From assembly GCA_946623915.1 (NCBI GenBank), contig CAMORQ010000008.1:1-18057 (forward strand): DNA of 18,057 bases. The letters run 5' to 3'. This stretch comes from an uncultured Coriobacteriaceae bacterium (GTDB lineage Bacteria; Actinomycetota; Coriobacteriia; Coriobacteriales; Eggerthellaceae). Within the stretch, counting starts at the first letter, position 1, and every line of letters begins with the position of its first letter. The notes beneath the pieces are model-generated. The model was not told the DNA's origin. It saw nothing but the letters and a program-made list of their open reading frames with translations, and ran no database searches. A program made the translations under genes and the position numbers. Positions 1-6,149 of the stretch are shown here, piece after piece.

Positions 1-1620
1 ATGATGGGCGGCATCATGCCGTTTCCCATCACCGGCATGTCGAAAGCCGATATCAACACGACGATCGAGCAGTTCGGCGTGGGTGCGCGCCGCGCCAAGC
101 AGGCAGGCTTCGATGGCGTGGAGATTCACGGCGCCATTAACCACCTGATCGCCATGTTCTGCAGTCCCTTCTACAACCGCCGTACCGACGAATACGGCGG
201 CAGCACGGAAAACCGCGCACGCTTCTACAAAGAGATCATCGAAGAGGTCCAGAAGCAATGCGGCCCGGATTTCCCCATCGTGGCTCGTTTGTGCGGCGAC
301 GAATGCAGTCCCGACGGACTTACGCTCGAAGAGGGCGTGGCGCAGGCGCAGATTTTGGAAAAGACGGGCATCGTGGCGTTCCACATCATGGGTGGCGATT
401 ACCGCAATGTGAAGTGCATCAACGCGCAGTACGATCCCCATGGCGATTTCAAGCGCGTGGGGCGTGCGTTCAAGGACGCGGGCATAAAGATTCCCCTGAT
501 TCTGGACGGTGGCTTCACCACACCCGAGTTGGCCGAAGCGGCGCTCGAAGAGGGCGTGTGCGACTACATCGGCCTGGGACGTCCGATCATCGCTGACCCG
601 TACTGGGCGGTGAAGCTGGCTGAAGGGCGGCCAGAGGACATCAAGCCCTGCATTCGCTGCACAAAAGGCTGCGTGGGTACCATGGCTACCTTCGATGCCG
701 CCTACGGCTTGCGCTGCAGCGTGAACCCGCGCTGCAACATGGCGGGCATCCGCGATGTGAATCCCATCAGCAGGGTGAAGCGCGTGGGCATAGTGGGCGG
801 CGGCCCCGCTGGTTTGGAGGCGGCTTGCCTGCTGCGCGAGCGTGGTCACGAAGTCGATTTGTACGAAAAGCGCAAGCTGGGCGGCACCATGAACGAAGCC
901 GCGTTCGACAAGGGATTCAAGGACGACATCGACAACCTGATTGCCTATTACAAGGCGCAGGTCGCCAAGAACGGCACGAACGTCATCGAACAGGAGGCCA
1001 ATGCCAAGACCATCATCGATGCCGGATACGATGCGGTGATCGTGGCAACGGGCGCGCCGGCGCTGCCCGCGAAGTGCAAAGGGTCGAAGGAGCATGTCGA
1101 CAAGGTTATTTCTCTGTACGACTACGCTAGCGATCCCGATGCTGCCAAGCTCGGCAAGACCGTGCTCGTCGTGGGCGGCTGCTTTATGAACCTGGAGGTT
1201 GCGTACTCGTTGCTGCAAAAGGGCCATAACGTCATCGTCAGTTCGAGACGCGGTGACAAAATGGGCATCATGGACCTTGGCGACGACAACTCGTCTCCCC
1301 AGCAGCAGCGCCTGAGCATCCTGCTGGGCGCCTATATGGCCACCGGTCAACTGCAGATGAAGCTGTGCCATTCGATTGCGGAAATCACCGACACCGGTGC
1401 CGTCCTGCGCAACCCTGCCAAGCAGGAGGTTGAAGTGGTCTGCGACAACGTCATTATGTGCCGCGGCTACACGGGACGTCCGAAGATGTACGAAGAAATC
1501 CGCGATGCCATCCCCGAGACATATCTGGTGGGAGACGCGAGCATGCGCCTTCGCTGCGATGACAAGCGCGTCATCCACAACGCCATCGAAGATGCCTGGG
1601 GAATCGCGAATGCAATCTAG
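1..1620 (+). CDS. NADH:flavin oxidoreductase (OYE/2,4-dienoyl-CoA reductase type), 5' partial
   Basis: This is the C-terminal part of a three-cofactor reductase (FMN TIM barrel, 4Fe-4S, FAD/NAD(P) domain) like 2,4-dienoyl-CoA reductase FadH or BaiCD/BaiH. Such enzymes reduce activated C=C bonds in the cytoplasm. The frame is open from base 1, and the visible part begins around the middle of the barrel, so roughly 110-130 residues are probably missing and the ATG at base 1 is not the real start. Numbering from base 1, visible motifs are EIHGA (41-45), NRRTDEYGG (59-67), the FMN phosphate-binding GLGRP (191-195), cluster cysteines C217-x2-C220-x3-C224-x14-C239, and the first Rossmann GGGPAG (266-271). 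The second nucleotide-binding loop reads VGGCFMNLE (391-399), with Cys and Asn where glycines are usual. Family is confident; the substrate is unknown. Bile acid, steroid or xenobiotic enones are guesses from Eggerthellaceae relatives. Confidence 0.9.
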   Translation: MMGGIMPFPITGMSKADINTTIEQFGVGARRAKQAGFDGVEIHGAINHLIAMFCSPFYNRRTDEYGGSTENRARFYKEIIEEVQKQCGPDFPIVARLCGDECSPDGLTLEEGVAQAQILEKTGIVAFHIMGGDYRNVKCINAQYDPHGDFKRVGRAFKDAGIKIPLILDGGFTTPELAEAALEEGVCDYIGLGRPIIADPYWAVKLAEGRPEDIKPCIRCTKGCVGTMATFDAAYGLRCSVNPRCNMAGIRDVNPISRVKRVGIVGGGPAGLEAACLLRERGHEVDLYEKRKLGGTMNEAAFDKGFKDDIDNLIAYYKAQVAKNGTNVIEQEANAKTIIDAGYDAVIVATGAPALPAKCKGSKEHVDKVISLYDYASDPDAAKLGKTVLVVGGCFMNLEVAYSLLQKGHNVIVSSRRGDKMGIMDLGDDNSSPQQQRLSILLGAYMATGQLQMKLCHSIAEITDTGAVLRNPAKQEVEVVCDNVIMCRGYTGRPKMYEEIRDAIPETYLVGDASMRLRCDDKRVIHNAIEDAWGIANAI

Positions 1621-1890
1621 TCGATGGTTTCGCCGTTCAGGCGAACAGCGGAACGGGTCAACGCTGCGATCGGCCCTGGCGGCACGCTATTCGGTCACGC
1701 ACCGAAGTGCGCTCCCTTCGCCAGTCGGGGTTATCACACTCGCCAGAATCGATCCCGCTGACTTACTAACGCCAACCTGGGACTATTGATTCAACCTGGG
1801 CAGGTAATGCGGAGAGGGAAGTCATGGTACTAACGCCAACCTGGGACTCTAGCAGTCAACCTGGGTGGGTAACGAGAGAAAGGAAGAACA
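1621..1890. other. Intergenic region between the OYE reductase and the SDR
   Basis: This 270-bp gap has no credible gene. Just after the OYE stop is a small perfect hairpin (TTCGCC 1629-1634, GGCGAA 1640-1645, 5-nt loop) without a T-tract, so any terminator is weak. The second half holds the tandem CAACCTGGG repeat and then the SDR ribosome binding site AAAGGA (1879-1884). The gap and repeats suggest the SDR has its own regulated promoter rather than simple read-through. Confidence 0.6.
1764..1870. repeat. Tandem 64-bp imperfect direct repeat with four CAACCTGGG boxes
   Basis: The 21-mer beginning TACTAACGCC at 1764 recurs exactly at 1828, a period of 64 bp. The sequence after each copy also matches partly. 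The box CAACCTGGG occurs four times on the same strand (1773-1781, 1792-1800, 1837-1845, 1857-1865), paired at 19-20 bp inside each unit. That is close to two helical turns, so paired boxes would face the same side of DNA. It lies 26 bp before the SDR start, which suits a regulator-binding array. The regulator is not identified. Confidence 0.7.
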
Positions 1891-2886
1891 ATGGGTGTTT
1901 TGGATGGAAAAGTTGCTGTTGTTACTGGGTCCGGGCAGGGGATTGGACGCGGTATCGCTATCGGGCTTGCGCGTGAAGGGGCCAAGGTTGTCACCAATAA
2001 TCGCAAGCCTGGTGGAGCGAGTACCCAGGCCTACGATAAAGATTCCATGCCCGCAGAAGACTACGAGGAAATGAAATCCCTGGCCGGTGACGCAGAGAGC
2101 ACGGCGGAATTCATCAAATCCGAGGGCGGAGAAGCGGTGGCGTGCTATGGCGACGTCGCCATCGAAGAAGACGCCACCAAGCTTATCCAGACCGCCATCG
2201 ACACATGGGGCCGCATCGACATCGTCGTGAACAACGCGGCCGGCATGGGTACGGGCGGTATCACCCAGATATCCGACGAAGACTGGGACAAAATGACCGT
2301 GACCAAGATGAAGGGCGCTTTCCACACCATAAAGGCTGCGGTTCCACACATGATCGAGCAGGGCTTCGGCCGTATCTTCAACGGCTCGTCCGATGCATGG
2401 ATTGGGTTGCCTGGCAACGATGCGTATTCAGCAGGCAATGCTGGCATCGTGGGGCTTACCTATGCTGCAGCCAAGGAGCTGTTCCGTTTCGGTATCACCG
2501 TGAACGCCTACTGCCCCCAGGGTCAGTCGCCGGCGCATGCGGTCGAGTACAACAAGATGCTGCGCCACGTGAAGGAGATGACGGGCCAAGACCCCGATCC
2601 GGCTCTGCTTGCGGTGGTGGAGGCCAACCACGGCGACCCGGTGAACCTGGGCCCTGTGCTGGCATTCCTGTCCACCGAAGAGGCGGGATACATTTCCGGC
2701 GAGGTGTTTGCGCTTACGTCTTCCGGCAAGATCGATCGTTACGTTTACCCGCACACCGTTTCGCACGCCGAACCGGCCGCCGATGCCGGCTACCTGTGGG
2801 ATGTGGCTGATCTGGCAGGCGTGTTCAAGGACACCGTCATGGGTGAAGGTTACGAAAGCCATGCCTCCAAGCAGGCTTGGAGCTAG
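1891..2886 (+). CDS. SDR-family NAD(P)-dependent oxidoreductase with YxxxN active site
   Basis: A 331-aa short-chain dehydrogenase/reductase, longer than the usual ~250 aa. Extra sequence follows beta2 (about 41-70) and a C-terminal extension covers about 265-331. Rossmann glycine motif TGSGQGIG is at 12-19, NNAAG at 114-118 and the catalytic-serine region NGSS at 164-167. Tyr179 sits in YSAGN, so position 183, normally the catalytic lysine of YxxxK, is Asn (codon AAT, 2437-2439). AAA or AAG would differ by one base. The start is supported by AAAGGA six bases upstream. Fold and cofactor binding are confident. Whether it is an active hydroxyl/keto oxidoreductase is uncertain because that Lys lowers the Tyr pKa and binds the ribose. 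It may act near the preceding OYE reductase on a shared substrate (inference from adjacency only). Confidence 0.9.
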   Translation: MGVLDGKVAVVTGSGQGIGRGIAIGLAREGAKVVTNNRKPGGASTQAYDKDSMPAEDYEEMKSLAGDAESTAEFIKSEGGEAVACYGDVAIEEDATKLIQTAIDTWGRIDIVVNNAAGMGTGGITQISDEDWDKMTVTKMKGAFHTIKAAVPHMIEQGFGRIFNGSSDAWIGLPGNDAYSAGNAGIVGLTYAAAKELFRFGITVNAYCPQGQSPAHAVEYNKMLRHVKEMTGQDPDPALLAVVEANHGDPVNLGPVLAFLSTEEAGYISGEVFALTSSGKIDRYVYPHTVSHAEPAADAGYLWDVADLAGVFKDTVMGEGYESHASKQAWS

Positions 2887-2917
2887 TCGTAACGCAAGAG
2901 TGGTGCGCCAGTTAGGA

Positions 2918-2943
2918 TGCGGCGGCTCCGATGGGCCGCCGTA
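2918..2943 (+). terminator. Hairpin downstream of the SDR, possible terminator
   Basis: TGCGGCGGC (2918-2926) pairs with GCCGCCGTA (2935-2943) over an 8-nt loop, including one G-U pair. The sequence that follows is only moderately T-rich, so intrinsic termination is possible but not strong. It lies 32 nt after the SDR stop. Confidence 0.5.
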
Positions 2944-2989
2944 TCTGTATTCGCGCTCGTTCTTGATGGCGAGGCTCGAGCGGAGAGGG

Positions 2990-3033
2990 CCGCCTTGGCA
3001 GGCCGCTGCGAAAGGCGGAGGCCGTCGTGGCCT
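2990..3033. other. Two adjacent hairpins, possible structured RNA or terminator
   Basis: The outer stem CCGCCTT (2990-2996) pairs with AAGGCGG (3012-3018). The inner stem GCAG (2998-3001) pairs with CTGC (3006-3009) around a GCCG loop. A second hairpin follows at once: AGGCC (3019-3023) with GGCCT (3029-3033). No T-tract follows. Nested pairing in a gene-free gap is more ordered than expected, but no known RNA family was recognised. Confidence 0.35.
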
Positions 3034-3131
3034 ACGTGATGGATGAACCTTGCGGGATGCACAGCCGACCGTTCGGTCCGTGGCAGTAGTTGGTTCGGCG
3101 ATTCGATGTAAGCTTGCAGATTGTTGCACCT

Positions 3132-3155
3132 GTCCCATACATGGTTGTATGGGAC
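3132..3155. promoter_or_regulatory. Perfect 9-bp inverted repeat, operator candidate
   Basis: GTCCCATAC (3132-3140) and GTATGGGAC (3147-3155) are exact inverted copies separated by six bases. The site is 78 bp before the GIY-YIG start. A weak promoter match overlaps it (TTGCAG 3114-3119, 18-bp spacer, TACATG 3138-3143), so a bound dimer could block transcription. No cognate regulator is present in the window. Confidence 0.6.
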
Positions 3156-3232
3156 TTAATGAGGAAAGGCTAGATACGTCTTGTGAGTGCTGGTAGGATG
3201 CCTGTACGCGAACGTATGAAGGAGGCGTATTC

Positions 3233-4435
3233 GTGAATAGGTTTTCTCCGAAAGCCATCGAGCAGCTGGGCTATTACGTTTATGTGTACTCCAACCCCGA
3301 TACGCGCAAGCCGTTTTATGTAGGTAAAGGGCAGGGCAACCGCGCATTCGAGCATCTGAAAGATCGCGCTGAGACGGAAAAGACGCAGGCAATCGAGCAG
3401 ATTCGTGCATTGGGGAAAGAGCCGCTCATCGAAATCCTCGCGCATGGGCTCGATGAAACAACAGCGTTGAAGGTGGAGGCGGCGGCCATGGATCTGCTAG
3501 GGATTCAGAATTTAACGAATAGGCAGCGTGGGCACGAATCTGGTTTGTTCGGTCGCATCGAAGCTTCGGAGCTGAATGCGCGCTACGACCATGGGACGCT
3601 CGATGAAACTGACTTCATCGACAATGTCGTGCTCATCAAGATTAACCGTTCGTATCGAGGCGACATGTTGCCCTTCGAACTCTACGAAATGACGCGCGGT
3701 TATTGGAAGATGTCACTTGAACAGGCAAAATGGGTGAATATAGCTCTTGCCGTGTACGACGGTATGGTCATTGAAGCGTATCGGGTAGCACGGTGGCTGC
3801 CAGCGGGCTCTACCGCATTTGCTATGGAGTCGAGACAGAAAGACGGAGCGCTTCAGGCGGTGCGGGTGGAGGGCGCCAAGCGGCTAGAGTTTGTCGGCGC
3901 AGTGGCAGATGAACGTACGCGAGACCGCTATGTTGGAAAATCGGTGGCAAGCATGTTTTCGCTAGGGCAAGCCAATCCCATTCGCTATGTTATGGGCGGT
4001 TCAAAGAGGGCATTTGTCGACAAAGCCGTTGGGTTGCTGAGTGAAATAGCGCACGATAAGAAGATGGTCCGCTGGTGTAAGAACTACGAACCTTCTGGAA
4101 ACGAGGATGCAGGTCCCGATATCGCCGACATGAATAGGCGTTTGCACGGCATGATGCGCCATGCCTACGATTCAGGAATGGTGCCTTCGAACTATCGAGA
4201 TATTTTCGAAACCATCGGGGACGAAGACATGCCTGGTCGCAAAGCGAAGGTGTTCGAGCTTAGGAAGCTGACCGATCGACAAATCATTTCGATTGTGGCC
4301 ATGCAGTTCAGGCATGACCACTTTTGCGAAGGCATCCTTGTTGAAGAATACGTTGCCGACGGTCTCCTGCTTCATTACCTCTCCGAGCTGCAACGCCGCT
4401 GGACGCAAGCGCCCAACCTGACAAATGCGTCGTAG
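3233..4435 (+). CDS. GIY-YIG (LEM-3-like) nuclease-domain protein with DUF6508-like C-terminus
   Basis: A 400-aa protein starting at GTG, chosen because AAGGAGG (3219-3225) lies seven bases upstream. Residues about 12-110 fit the LEM-3/COG3680 type of GIY-YIG nuclease: YYVYVY (14-19), FYVGKG (28-33), the expected catalytic Arg in GNR (35-37), Glu82 in KVEAA, and NLTN (93-96). The region 120-255 contains TRGYW, LAVYDG, EFVGAV and YVGKSV, and looks like a PUA/EVE-type fold seen in related proteins; this is a tentative reading. Residues 258-400 end in HDHFCEG...GLLLHYLSEL, resembling the C-terminal signature of DUF6508. A DNA or RNA nuclease role is inferred from the fold. Codon choice looks more AT-rich than in the neighbours, which hints at acquisition by transfer. 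It stands alone, with no partner methylase or phage gene. Confidence 0.8.
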   Translation: MNRFSPKAIEQLGYYVYVYSNPDTRKPFYVGKGQGNRAFEHLKDRAETEKTQAIEQIRALGKEPLIEILAHGLDETTALKVEAAAMDLLGIQNLTNRQRGHESGLFGRIEASELNARYDHGTLDETDFIDNVVLIKINRSYRGDMLPFELYEMTRGYWKMSLEQAKWVNIALAVYDGMVIEAYRVARWLPAGSTAFAMESRQKDGALQAVRVEGAKRLEFVGAVADERTRDRYVGKSVASMFSLGQANPIRYVMGGSKRAFVDKAVGLLSEIAHDKKMVRWCKNYEPSGNEDAGPDIADMNRRLHGMMRHAYDSGMVPSNYRDIFETIGDEDMPGRKAKVFELRKLTDRQIISIVAMQFRHDHFCEGILVEEYVADGLLLHYLSELQRRWTQAPNLTNAS

Positions 4436-4473
4436 CCAATTGCCAGCTTCCGCTGCTCGCTGAGTGGGGTGGA

Positions 4474-4482
4474 TGCTATACT
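4474..4482 (+). promoter_or_regulatory. Extended -10 promoter for the 121-aa gene
   Basis: TGCTATACT (4474-4482) is a TGn-extended -10 hexamer (TATACT, 5 of 6 to consensus), 40 bp before the start at 4523. No good -35 is visible at 16-18 bp, which is common with an extended -10. It supports independent transcription from the GIY-YIG gene. Confidence 0.5.
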
Positions 4483-4522
4483 TCCTGTTTGTTTCGTAAG
4501 GTATGGAAATAGGAGGCCTGAC

Positions 4523-4888
4523 ATGGAAAAAGAACTGTTCGATTTTGTTTCTGAGCGCGTGAGCATACTAGAAACGGCGGATACGAGTAAGCAGGAAACG
4601 AAGGATGCGGCTCGTGCATGGAAGGAAGCTGTTGCGGCTGATGAGGGTGCGGCTGATGCGGCAACCGAGACGCTGCTCGATTACCTTGACGGGCGCATGG
4701 TCTCCATCGATGACGTGATTGCCTTTGCTCAGGGCCCTGCGATTCAAATCATGGGCGAAGAAGTGGCGGCGAATATGCTTGCCGAACAACAGAAGCGCAA
4801 GGAGCAGGGCGAAAAGTACTGCAACTGCGAAGCGCATGCGGCGGCAGGCGAGCTCCTGGCTAAGTTCGGTCGCATCGAATTGCGGTAG
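4523..4888 (+). CDS. Small conserved protein with C-terminal CxCxxH motif ("Hsp90-like" annotated family)
   Basis: A 121-aa cytoplasmic protein. The ATG at 4523 is preferred over the in-frame one at 4469 because AGGAGG (4511-4516) precedes it by six bases and the family usually starts MEKELFDFV. I recognise it as the small, widespread protein often mislabelled 'molecular chaperone Hsp90' in gut anaerobes. It lacks any Hsp90 ATPase domain. Its middle reads IDDVIAFAQ, and the C-terminus, usually KYCDCPAC, here is KYCNCEAHAAA, so the third metal-ligand-like Cys is His. A small metal site is plausible (C, C, H) but unproven. It has its own extended -10 promoter and a strong terminator, so it is monocistronic. 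Real function unknown. Confidence 0.85.
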   Translation: MEKELFDFVSERVSILETADTSKQETKDAARAWKEAVAADEGAADAATETLLDYLDGRMVSIDDVIAFAQGPAIQIMGEEVAANMLAEQQKRKEQGEKYCNCEAHAAAGELLAKFGRIELR

Positions 4889-4933
4889 CAATTTGGCGGC
4901 GGCTGCACGCGGCTGCTGCTCTGTTAGGAAGAT

Positions 4934-4959
4934 GAAAGGAGGCCTTGGGGCCTCCTTTC
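4934..4959 (+). terminator. Rho-independent terminator after the 121-aa gene
   Basis: GAAAGGAGGCC (4934-4944) pairs with GGCCTCCTTTC (4949-4959) over a TTGG loop, an 11-bp perfect stem 46 nt after the stop. It lies between convergent genes and may also act weakly for the minus-strand flavoprotein. The T-tract is short on both sides. Confidence 0.75.
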
Positions 4960-5074
4960 GCTTGCGATGCACGACAAAGGTGTCGAGCAGGTTCAAGCCT
5001 CCAGCACATTCGCCCCGCGAGAAAGGGCGTGCCCATGGTGCCCTGACAAATCTATCTGGGTTACAGTGGGCCGG

Positions 5075-5587
5075 TTATAGCGATGCGGCCATTTCCCTAA
5101 TTTTGGCTTCGACGTCGGCGTCGTGGTTGGTGAAGATGCCGCAGCCCTCCAGCCCCAGGTAGCCCAGGAAATCTCCGTCGTAGGAGAACTTCGCCCCATC
5201 GTACATGTCGGGGTCGCCCGAGGCCAGGAACATAGCCACCTTCTTCAACGTGGCGGGCGCCGTGGGGTAGAGCGCCGCATAGAATCGATCTATCGCGCAC
5301 TTCAGCTGGCCCGAGATCCCGTGGTAGTAGATAGGGGCCGCCAACACGAGCATTTCGGCGTCGGCGAGCTCGGCGTAGATCTTCGCCATGTCGTCCTTTT
5401 GGGCGCACTGACCGTTCCCTTTCCCATGGCAGAACTCGCAAGCCACGCAACCATGGATGTCCATCCTGCAGACGTCGAACGCCCTCACATCGTGGCCGCG
5501 TTTTTCGGCTTCCTCCACGAAGGCGGAAGTCATCCTTGCCGTTTCGCCGTTCTTTCTGGGGCTTCCATTCATCACCACAATATTCAT
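5075..5587 (-). CDS. Flavodoxin-fold NAD(P)H-dependent oxidoreductase, iron-sulfur flavoprotein (Isf)-like
   Basis: A 170-aa FMN-binding flavodoxin-fold protein. The N-terminus MNIVVMNGSPRKNGETARM (1-19) is the usual FMN phosphate loop, and APIYYHGISGQLKCAIDRFY (84-103) is the second family signature. Between them lies C47-x2-C50-x2-C53-x7-C61, the compact cysteine spacing of iron-sulfur flavoproteins, which can hold a 4Fe-4S cluster next to FMN. Isf-like proteins transfer electrons or reduce O2, H2O2 or quinones in anaerobes; the exact partner is unknown here. The start is set by GGAGGT (complement of 5594-5599) six bases upstream. It is convergent with the 121-aa gene. An inverted repeat (5613-5630) just upstream of the RBS may control it. 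Length is typical for short family members (150-200 aa). Confidence 0.9.
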   Translation of the reverse strand: MNIVVMNGSPRKNGETARMTSAFVEEAEKRGHDVRAFDVCRMDIHGCVACEFCHGKGNGQCAQKDDMAKIYAELADAEMLVLAAPIYYHGISGQLKCAIDRFYAALYPTAPATLKKVAMFLASGDPDMYDGAKFSYDGDFLGYLGLEGCGIFTNHDADVEAKIREMAASL

Positions 5588-5612
5588 CTTCGCACCTCCA
5601 TCTATGATGTGA

Positions 5613-5630
5613 CAGATTAGCGTAAATCTG
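5613..5630. promoter_or_regulatory. Inverted repeat upstream of the Isf-like gene
   Basis: CAGATT (5613-5618) and AATCTG (5625-5630) are exact inverted copies spaced by six bases, 25 bp before the start codon and just upstream of the RBS. A second perfect hairpin is at 5657-5671 (GTCGCG, CTC loop, CGCGAC). Either could be an operator for a small redox-responsive regulator. No regulator gene is adjacent. Confidence 0.4.
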
Positions 5631-5704
5631 CCGCATCGTGGAATCTATGTCGATCTGTCGCGCTCCGCGACGCTGATTTGCCGTGCGGCCATGTCCTCGC
5701 AGGC

Positions 5705-5735
5705 CAAAAAAATCGGGGGCCCGCAGACCCCCGAT
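5705..5735 (-). terminator. Rho-independent terminator of the 78-aa gene
   Basis: On the minus strand the stem ATCGGGGG/CCCCCGAT (complement of 5712-5735, 8 bp, 8-nt loop) runs straight into a seven-to-eight T tract (complement of 5705-5712). It lies 23 nt after the stop of the 78-aa ORF and isolates it from the downstream flavoprotein gene. Confidence 0.88.
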
Positions 5736-5758
5736 GCACAGAATCGATTGCGTACGTG

Positions 5759-5995
5759 CTATTCGACCACGATGGCGCCTTCGCCGCTGAACAGATAGTT
5801 CTTGTAGGTTTCGCCGCCGTCGGCATCGTAATAGTAGATGGTTGCGCCGTTGGGCGTGGAAACGATTTCGAGGTCGGTTTCCTTGCCCGTCCATGCTTCG
5901 CCCGAAGCATCGATGGTGATTTCGCACGACTTGTCCGGCGCTTCCATGTTAATGGCGCGATTGGCCTCGTCGATTCCGGTAAGAACAAACCTCAT
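5759..5995 (-). CDS. Hypothetical 78-aa protein
   Basis: I do not recognise this family. The protein is acidic, has no signal peptide or membrane segment, and from MRFVLTGIDEANRAINMEA to the end is rich in alternating polar/hydrophobic residues. Its last third contains IYYYDADGGETYKN, suggesting a small all-beta domain. It is very likely a real gene: GGAGGT (complement of 6001-6006) lies six bases before ATG, a near-consensus promoter (TTGACC, 17 bp, TACAAT) lies 51-79 bp upstream, and a strong terminator follows 23 nt after the stop. This makes a compact single-gene transcription unit, probably well expressed. Function unknown. Confidence 0.75.
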   Translation of the reverse strand: MRFVLTGIDEANRAINMEAPDKSCEITIDASGEAWTGKETDLEIVSTPNGATIYYYDADGGETYKNYLFSGEGAIVVE

Positions 5996-6045
5996 GGATA
6001 ACCTCCTTGACTCAATTTGGACATTTCAACGATCGAAGTAGCTTC

Positions 6046-6074
6046 ATTGTATGGATACTAAAACCCAAGGTCAA
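6046..6074 (-). promoter_or_regulatory. Sigma-70-type promoter of the 78-aa gene
   Basis: On the minus strand TTGACC (complement of 6069-6074) and TACAAT (complement of 6046-6051) are spaced exactly 17 bp. Each matches consensus at 5 of 6 positions. The predicted start is near 6039, giving a leader of about 44 nt with a strong SD. It is the best promoter match in the window. Confidence 0.7.
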
Positions 6075-6080
6075 CGGCTA

Positions 6081-6105
6081 TTTCCATTAAATTTATTGAT
6101 GGAAA
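6081..6105. promoter_or_regulatory. AT-rich inverted repeat upstream of the -35
   Basis: TTTCCAT (6081-6087) and ATGGAAA (6099-6105) are exact inverted copies around an 11-nt AT-rich centre. The site starts 7 bp upstream of the -35 of the 78-aa gene. It could be an activator site or UP-like element, or simply the 3' end hairpin of the EEP gene. Confidence 0.35.
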
Positions 6106-6149
6106 ACAAACGATGCGTTTTCGTTTTGGCGCGCGCGTATGACAGGGCG

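Larger units (their letters stand above)
2887..3232. other. Structured intergenic region without a gene
   Basis: This 346-bp gap has no credible ORF. It contains three consecutive GC-rich hairpins in its first half (2918-2943, 2990-3018, 3019-3033), then a perfect palindromic operator-like element (3132-3155). It ends with the AAGGAGG ribosome binding site (3219-3225) of the GIY-YIG gene. The first hairpin probably ends the SDR transcript. The others could be part of a small RNA or a second terminator. Confidence 0.6.

Noticed and set aside
1764..1870. CRISPR-like array
   Set aside because: There are only two units and four short boxes, no spacer diversity and no cas gene; it fits a regulatory direct repeat.
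2428..3258. 276-aa minus-strand ORF over the SDR end and gap
   Set aside because: It overlaps the SDR coding region and the hairpins/palindrome; no motif and no RBS were seen.
3233..4435. Homing endonuclease in an intron or mobile element
   Set aside because: The GIY-YIG type is LEM-3-like rather than the group I intron type, the gene does not interrupt another gene, and no intron or insertion boundaries are visible.
4523..4888. Hsp90 chaperone
   Set aside because: The protein is 121 aa and lacks the GHKL ATP-binding motifs; the name is a known misannotation for this small family.
5097..5927. 276-aa Arg-rich minus-strand ORF spanning the flavoprotein and 78-aa genes
   Set aside because: It crosses a strong terminator and two supported genes in another frame, and is very Arg-rich, as is typical of an off-frame reading.
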